Source: JAEHDI01 sp035455185 (lineage in GTDB: Bacteria > Acidobacteriota > Terriglobia > Bryobacterales > Bryobacteraceae). Taken from it: a DNA stretch of 28,232 nt. Below are positions 23,861 through 28,232 of this stretch, piece by piece; the first letter of the stretch is position 1; every line of letters starts with the position of its first letter. The notes beneath the pieces are model-generated. The model searched no databases. It worked only from the letters and a program-made list of their open reading frames with translations, and was not told the DNA's origin. Made by a program: the position numbers and the translations under genes. The stretch lies in contig DATIFQ010000305.1 of NCBI GenBank assembly GCA_035455185.1, positions 1 through 28,232 of the forward strand, read 5' to 3'.

Positions 23861-26080
23861 ATGTCCAGCCAGGCCGGTCAGCCGGCTCCTCACGCAAAGA
23901 TCGTAGTTGCGACGACCGTAGCGTTATCGTTTATCTCGTTCTGGCGCGGCGCCGCCATCGTTCTGAGCGATCTCGCTTCGTCATCGTTCTATGCCGGCGG
24001 CATTGCAGAGCAGGCCATCGGCAAGTCAGCGCCGTGGTTCGTGCTTGGCGTCATGTTGTTCAGCTTTGCGGTCCGCTCCATTTACATGGAAAGCTGCAGC
24101 ATGTTTGTGCGCGGCGGAGTGTATGTGGTCGTCCGCGACAGCATGGGGCCGGTGATGGCGAAGCTCTCGGTTTCGGCGCTGGTGTTCGACTACATTCTCA
24201 CCGGGCCGATCAGTTCGGTGACGGCCGGCCAGTATCTGGGCCACCTCCTGAACGAGATCGCCGGGCTTGTGAATCAGCCCTACCGCGTGGACCCGCACTT
24301 GTTTGCCGCGGTGTTCGGTGCCGCCGTCACCATCTACTTCTGGTGGAGCAACGTCAAAGGGATCCACGAGTCCAGCACGAAAGCGCTCCGTATTATGCAA
24401 ATCACCACCGTGATGGTGGTACTACTGCTCATCTGGTGTCCGATTACCTTGCTGCTGAAAGATAAGGTGGATCTGCCGCCGCCGCCGACGCCCGCGAACC
24501 TTCAGTTTACGGAGGAGTCGCTCGGCTGGTTCCATGACACGTCCTGGCCACAGATTCCGCTCGTTGCCATCATGATCGCCTTCGGCCACTCGTTTCTGGC
24601 GATGAGCGGTTTCGAGACGCTGGCTCAGGTCTATCGCGAAATCGCTTCTCCGAAACTCAGGAATCTGAAGCGCACCGCAAATATCGTCTGCGGTTATGCC
24701 GTGATCTCTACCGGCATCGTTACCCTGCTCGCGGTAACGATCATTCCAGATGAGGTCAGGAAGAACTATTACGACAACCTGATCGGCGGACTGGCGATGA
24801 ACCTGGCGGGACCGTATCTGTTGCGCCTTGGATTCCATGTGTTCGTCGTCATCGTCGGTATTATGATCCTGTCCGGAGCGGTCAACACATCGATGATCGG
24901 CGCCAACGGCGTGCTCAATCGCGTCGCGGAGGACGGTGTTCTGGTGGAATGGTTCCGCAAACCTCACCACCGGTTCGGCACCACGCATCGTTTGATCAAC
25001 CTGGTCACGCTGTTTCAGTTGATCACCATCATCGCCAGCCGCGGCGACGTCTACCTGCTCGGCGAGGCTTATGCCTTTGGTGTCGTCTGGAGTTTCTCCC
25101 TGAAAGGCCTGGGCGTGCTGGTCCTTCGCTTCCAGAGAAAGGACCAGGAGTATAAAACGCCGCTGAATTTCCACATCGGAGGCCGGGAATGGCCGGTTGG
25201 ACTGGCCATGACGACGCTCGTTCTGTTCTTCGTGGCTGTCGCCAACCTGTTCTCCAAACGCATCGCTACCATCTACGGCGTGTCCTTTACGGTGCTGCTT
25301 TTCGTGGTGTTCACAGTGTCGGAGTATCTCAACCGGCGGAAACGGAGCGCCGTACACAAATTAGGTCTGGAGGAGTTCAATCTCGAGATCCAGCCGCAGG
25401 TGACGGCGGAGACAATCGAGGCCAGGCCGGGCTGCGTCCTCGTAGCGGTCCGGGATTACAGCCGGATGGTCCACCTCCAGAAGGTTCTCGAAAAGACGAA
25501 TCTGCGGCGGCACGACATCGTCGTGATGACGGTGCGTCCCGTGACGGCCGGCGCCGGCGAGTACGGCCTTGCCGCGAACCAGATCTTCAGCTCTTACGAG
25601 AAAGAGCTTTTCACGGCCGTGGTCTCCATGGCGGAGAAAGAAGGAAAGCCCGTGGATTTGCTGGTGGTGCCAGCCGTGGATCCTTTCGATGCGATGGTGC
25701 AGACCGCTTCAGAATTGCAGGCCTCCCGCCTTGTCACCGGTGTATCCGCGCGAATGGATTCGGAGGAACTGGCGAGGCTGATCGGTCTTGCCTGGGAACG
25801 GTTGCCCGAGCCAAGGCACGCCTTTTCCCTCGAAGTGATCAGTCCCGACCGGCCGTCCATCTACGTGAACCTCGGTCCTCACCCGCCTCGATTGTGGCCC
25901 GAGGACATTGACCGGCTCCATGACATCTGGCTGCAACTTTCCGAGAGGGCGGGCTTTGGATCGAAGCTGCATCACCGGGACGTCGTCGGGTTGGCTCTGC
26001 GAAGGCTGCAAAAGCAACTCGACGCGAAGGATCGGGAACAGGTGATCGAGGACCTGCGCAGGGAACTTGGTAAGGGTTAA
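23861..26080 (+). CDS. APC-superfamily amino acid permease with C-terminal Usp-like domain
   Basis: The 739-residue protein has about 12 membrane helices in residues 15-490. The first helix contains the glycine-rich region of APC transporters, and FGHSFLAMSGFETLAQVYRE (about 241-260) matches the family helix 6 region. Residues about 520-739 are soluble and read like a universal stress protein domain: VLVAVRDYSRMVHLQKVLEK, DIVVMTVRP, then VDLLVVPAVDPFDAMVQTASELQASRLVTG. Usp tails on permeases may sense nucleotide or energy state. The substrate is probably an amino acid or amine. No ribosome binding site stands out. Divergent from cca; followed by the stem element at 26089. Confidence 0.88.
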   Translation: MSSQAGQPAPHAKIVVATTVALSFISFWRGAAIVLSDLASSSFYAGGIAEQAIGKSAPWFVLGVMLFSFAVRSIYMESCSMFVRGGVYVVVRDSMGPVMAKLSVSALVFDYILTGPISSVTAGQYLGHLLNEIAGLVNQPYRVDPHLFAAVFGAAVTIYFWWSNVKGIHESSTKALRIMQITTVMVVLLLIWCPITLLLKDKVDLPPPPTPANLQFTEESLGWFHDTSWPQIPLVAIMIAFGHSFLAMSGFETLAQVYREIASPKLRNLKRTANIVCGYAVISTGIVTLLAVTIIPDEVRKNYYDNLIGGLAMNLAGPYLLRLGFHVFVVIVGIMILSGAVNTSMIGANGVLNRVAEDGVLVEWFRKPHHRFGTTHRLINLVTLFQLITIIASRGDVYLLGEAYAFGVVWSFSLKGLGVLVLRFQRKDQEYKTPLNFHIGGREWPVGLAMTTLVLFFVAVANLFSKRIATIYGVSFTVLLFVVFTVSEYLNRRKRSAVHKLGLEEFNLEIQPQVTAETIEARPGCVLVAVRDYSRMVHLQKVLEKTNLRRHDIVVMTVRPVTAGAGEYGLAANQIFSSYEKELFTAVVSMAEKEGKPVDLLVVPAVDPFDAMVQTASELQASRLVTGVSARMDSEELARLIGLAWERLPEPRHAFSLEVISPDRPSIYVNLGPHPPRLWPEDIDRLHDIWLQLSERAGFGSKLHHRDVVGLALRRLQKQLDAKDREQVIEDLRRELGKG

Positions 26081-26088
26081 ACTGACGG

Positions 26089-26275
26089 GCTGGTGCCGTT
26101 CCAACTTGATTCACCTATGCACTACACCCACGTTTTGTACAGCGAAAAGGACTGTGAGGCTTTCGCCGAGAGCGCTATCTGAAGACCGGCAGGGAAAAGC
26201 GCTACCTTCGGTAGCGGCTCGCTGCGCGTGGCGCGGGCCTCTTAGCCGGGAAAAGTTGGAACGGCGCTAGCTTTT
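26089..26275 (+). repeat. Element closed by a 19-bp stem, candidate structured RNA
   Basis: Arms 26089-26107 and 26253-26271 are complementary over 19 positions (17 Watson-Crick, 2 G-U), with the inner 13 bp (GCCGTTCCAACTT) perfect, followed by TTTT. Inside: CGCTACC-TTC-GGTAGCG (26200-26216), a CCACG/CGTGG helix (about 26128-26132 with 26226-26230), GCGAAA/TTTCGC, and three GAAAAG motifs (near 26143, 26194 and 26250). It fills the 186-bp gap after the permease and reaches 5 bases into the zinc-ribbon gene. It may be a structured RNA, a processed 3' region or a MITE-like element. No direct target duplication is seen. An open frame across it has no ribosome binding site and looks spurious. Confidence 0.6.
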
Positions 26276-26542
26276 GCCCTCCGGCTTGTCCTTCTGCCGT
26301 TTGTCGGTTTCCCCCTCCGTCGGATCCACCGATGAGAGCACCTCTTTGAAGAGGGCCGCTTTCTTCAGTTCCTTCTTGGACGGGGGAGCCTTCTCGTGGC
26401 GGTAGTCGTGGTCGTTGTAGCAGGTCCGGCAGCGTACCTTTGCTGGCTCGGCGTTCAACAGCGAGACGATCGCGTGATTTGTGAGGCGGCGGCACTTGAC
26501 GCAATAGTCGTCAATGACGTCGCCTAACCGAAGATCGGACAT
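26267..26542 (-). CDS. Small cytosolic zinc-ribbon protein
   Basis: This 91-residue protein carries two CxxC pairs, C14-C17 (YCVKC) and C38-C41 (RCRTC), with histidines at 23, 45 and 49. The C-terminal half is highly charged (KAPPSKKELKKAALFKEVL and a KRQKDKPEGK tail) and probably disordered. The metal site is well supported; nucleic-acid binding is possible but unproven. It starts 43 bases after the end of the chromate-transporter pair and may be the last gene of that operon. Its 3' end overlaps the 26089-26275 stem. Function unknown. Confidence 0.8.
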   Translation of the reverse strand: MSDLRLGDVIDDYCVKCRRLTNHAIVSLLNAEPAKVRCRTCYNDHDYRHEKAPPSKKELKKAALFKEVLSSVDPTEGETDKRQKDKPEGKS

Positions 26543-26585
26543 AGCGGGTTGTGTCTCCGCGTTTGACTCCGCAAGTATATCGAAC

Positions 26586-27104
26586 TCACTGGACGACCTG
26601 CCACAGGAGACCGGCGGCGGCGGAACCGACGATCATCCAGACGGTGTCGATCCGTGTCGCGACCATCAGTACAAACACTGCTCCTGCGAGGAGCGCCGGC
26701 ACGACTCCGGTAATCGCGTCCCGGGCGAGGGGGACGCTTGCAGAGAGGATCAGTCCCGCCGCGGCCAGCGTCACGCTCTGAATCACCTGTTTCGCCCGCG
26801 GATGGTCGGCCCGACGCCCAAAGTGACGGACCATCGGCACGATGAGGAACGCAGGTGTCATGAGTGCAAGCATGCCCGCGAAAGCGCCGGGGACACCCGC
26901 CACGAAGTAGCCTACGCTGACGACGTACAACCCGAGTGGTCCGGGCCCCATGCTTCCGACCGCCACCGCGGTGTTCAGTTCCCGGTCCGTGAGCACGCGA
27001 TGCTGGACTACCAGGTCGTTTCTCAGCATGGGCAGAGATGCAAGGCCGCTGAACGATGTCATTGTTGCCTTCAGCAGAATCAGGTAGAGGATGACGACGT
27101 TCAT
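26586..27104 (-). CDS. chrA: Chromate transporter, C-terminal half (short CHR protein)
   Basis: Chromate transporters of the CHR family export chromate. Full ChrA has two homologous halves; here each is a separate gene. This 172-residue half shows FSGLASLPMLRNDLV (about 18-32), a phrase seen near the N-terminus of the second CHR domain, and MGPGPLGLYVVSVGYFVAG with P54-G55-P56. About six membrane helices fit. It overlaps the N-half gene by ATGA, so both halves are translated together. I chose the ATG at 27104; the upstream extension is antisense shadow. Confidence 0.87.
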   Translation of the reverse strand: MNVVILYLILLKATMTSFSGLASLPMLRNDLVVQHRVLTDRELNTAVAVGSMGPGPLGLYVVSVGYFVAGVPGAFAGMLALMTPAFLIVPMVRHFGRRADHPRAKQVIQSVTLAAAGLILSASVPLARDAITGVVPALLAGAVFVLMVATRIDTVWMIVGSAAAGLLWQVVQ

Positions 27105-27646
27105 CGTTTCGCCGGTTCCGGCCAAAGCAAACCCGTGATCGCCGCCAGCGCCAGTACTGGAATCGGTGATAAGGAGAAGCCGAGCGACAGGATGAGTGCT
27201 GCCGCGACAAGCGCCCACGGCCGCAGCCGCGAACTCCCGGCCGCCTGCGAACGGATGAGGAGCCACGCCGCCGCGGCCATCATTCCGACCGCTGCCGCCA
27301 CAATGCCGTTGAACGCGCCTACCGCCGCCGGATGCGCCCGCAATTGCTGATAGCTGTGGGTGAGGATAACGGCTAGCACAGCGGAAGGAACCGTGACTGC
27401 GGCCACGGCCGCGAAGGCGCCTGGCCAGCGCCGGATGAACCAGCCCGCCGCTGCGCAAAACGCGAGCAGATTCGTCCCCGGCGTGATTCGCGCGAGTCCG
27501 TAGGAGAGGCCGTACTGGTCGGCCGAAATCCAGCCTTTCCTGCTCACCAGTTCACGCTGGAGCGCGGCCATGGTCGGCTCGCCTCCGCCGAAGGTGAGAT
27601 TGCCGATTCGAAGCGCGATCGAGAACAATGTGCGAAGACTTGGCAT
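27101..27646 (-). CDS. chrA: Chromate transporter, N-terminal half (short CHR protein)
   Basis: The 181-residue first half shows the CHR signature FGGGEPTMAALQRELVSRKG (20-39), the next conserved segment WISADQYGLSYGLARITPGTN (PGTN at 56-59, where PGPN or PGPS is commoner) and about six membrane helices. It lies 18 bases after phosphate acetyltransferase and overlaps the C-half, so the pair is a split ChrA. Substrate is assumed to be chromate from the family; sulfate-like anions or other roles are possible. The PGTN variation is noted. Confidence 0.87.
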   Translation of the reverse strand: MPSLRTLFSIALRIGNLTFGGGEPTMAALQRELVSRKGWISADQYGLSYGLARITPGTNLLAFCAAAGWFIRRWPGAFAAVAAVTVPSAVLAVILTHSYQQLRAHPAAVGAFNGIVAAAVGMMAAAAWLLIRSQAAGSSRLRPWALVAAALILSLGFSLSPIPVLALAAITGLLWPEPAKR

Positions 27647-27664
27647 TTCGGGCTTGCTGACGGA

Positions 27665-28232
27665 TCAGTACGGGTCGGAGCTGGCTTGGCGCATCGCCTC
27701 GGCCTGATTGGCGGTGATGACCGCGACGTTATAGATGTCCTCCGCCGAGCAACCCCGGGACAAGTCGTTACCGGCTTTCGCCAGCCCTTGCAGCAGTGGG
27801 CCGATGGCCGTGGCGCCAGCCAGCCGCTCCACCAATTTGTAGGCGATGTTAGCGGCCTCGAGGTTGGGGAAGATGAGCGTATTGGCGCGGCCGGCCACCG
27901 TGGAGCCGGGGGCTTTCGAACGCCCGACAGCTTCTACAAGCGCTGCGTCCGCCTGGAGTTCGCCGTCTGCGTGGAGGTTCGGGTCGCGGGCCCGGATGAT
28001 CCGTAGCGCCTCGGCCACTTTGTCCACTGCCTTGTGCGTCGCGCTCCCCTTAGTCGAGAACGACAGCAGGGCCACTGCCGGTTCCACGCCAAGCAGGTTG
28101 CGGACGCTTCCGGCGGTAGCGATGGCAATGTCCGCCAGTTGCACCGCGCTCGGGTCGATGACGATCGAGCAGTCGGCGAAGAACAGCAGGCCTTTGTGCC
28201 CGAAAGCGCGGTCGTGCAGGGCCATGATGTAG
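27665..28232 (-). CDS. pta: Phosphate acetyltransferase C-terminal part (5' end outside window)
   Basis: Phosphate acetyltransferase interconverts acetyl-CoA and acetyl phosphate. About 188 residues of the C-terminus are in view. Landmarks are FGHKGLLFFADCSIVIDPSA, LLSFSTKGSATH (catalytic-region motif), SRGCSAEDIYNVAVITANQ at the end, and NTLIFPNLEAANIAYKLVERL. The start lies beyond 28232. The stop at 27667-27665 is followed 18 bases later by the chromate-transporter N-half, suggesting co-transcription. A phosphate butyryltransferase relative is possible, but the sequence reads closest to Pta. Confidence 0.9.
   Translation of the reverse strand, partial: YIMALHDRAFGHKGLLFFADCSIVIDPSAVQLADIAIATAGSVRNLLGVEPAVALLSFSTKGSATHKAVDKVAEALRIIRARDPNLHADGELQADAALVEAVGRSKAPGSTVAGRANTLIFPNLEAANIAYKLVERLAGATAIGPLLQGLAKAGNDLSRGCSAEDIYNVAVITANQAEAMRQASSDPY

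Noticed and set aside
26067..26270. A 67-codon frame across the stem element
   Set aside because: No ribosome binding site, no recognisable features, and it begins inside the permease gene.
26089..26275. Known housekeeping RNA (tmRNA, RNase P RNA, SRP RNA)
   Set aside because: None of their hallmark sequences is present, for instance the RNase P core GAGGAAAGUC or the SRP tetraloop region. Some length similarity to 6S RNA remains, but the expected internal bubble cannot be shown by eye.

Overview
The window is GC-rich, densely packed chromosomal DNA. It looks like an Acidobacteriota genome, probably of the Bryobacterales/Solibacter group. This is inferred from a System I cytochrome c maturation locus with a zinc-ribbon/CcmI-like gene and a carboxypeptidase-regulatory-like gene, from C-terminal beta-domains resembling the Solibacter-type TIGR03437 module, and from an S46 peptidase, DUF4832 proteins and YVTN beta-propellers. 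No rRNA, tRNA, phage, insertion sequence or CRISPR array is visible. The only gene-free stretches above about 150 bases are 17911-18148, 26081-26266 and the leader at 6579-6788; none exceeds 300 bases.

Layout. 1-3714 (minus strand): cytochrome c maturation operon reading ccmE, ccmF, a short CcmI-like zinc-ribbon protein, then a secreted carboxypeptidase-regulatory-like protein that runs off the left edge. 3785-8147: a small methyltransferase, a convergent secreted S46 dipeptidyl peptidase of DPP7 type, and a divergent ATP-grasp-like enzyme with an unusual structured leader. 8153-8212: an inverted repeat built from 7-bp units, lying between convergent genes. 8221-11832: a polysaccharide-flavoured patch with a Wzt-like ABC ATPase whose nucleotide-binding domain is internally deleted, a beta-helix lipoprotein, and a methyltransferase fused to beta-domains. 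11983-14784: class II (B12-dependent) ribonucleotide reductase with a NrdR-like operator upstream and a strong terminator downstream. 14922-17910: a YVTN propeller, a small secreted protein with eight GxW motifs, and a membrane glycosyltransferase of the GT39/ArnT type. 17971-18133 (minus): a short non-coding transcription unit with A-tract UP element, near-consensus -35, perfect -10, three hairpins and an intrinsic terminator. 18149-19244: two small secreted proteins of unknown function. 19341-22258: a tandem, overlapping pair of DUF4832-type secreted TIM-barrel proteins. 22350-22487: a 45-residue membrane protein with its own promoter. 22468-26080: CCA tRNA nucleotidyltransferase divergent from an APC permease with a C-terminal Usp-like domain. 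26089-26271: a 183-nt element closed by a 19-bp stem. 26267-28232 (minus): phosphate acetyltransferase (partial), a two-gene split chromate transporter and a zinc-ribbon protein, probably one operon.

The best candidates for something undescribed are the small RNA (or attenuator) unit at 17971-18133, the long-stem element at 26089-26271, the crippled Wzt-like ATPase, and the alternative-hairpin leader at 6715-6770. Most other genes are ordinary housekeeping or secreted accessory functions. All functional calls come from reading motifs by eye; no database search was run.
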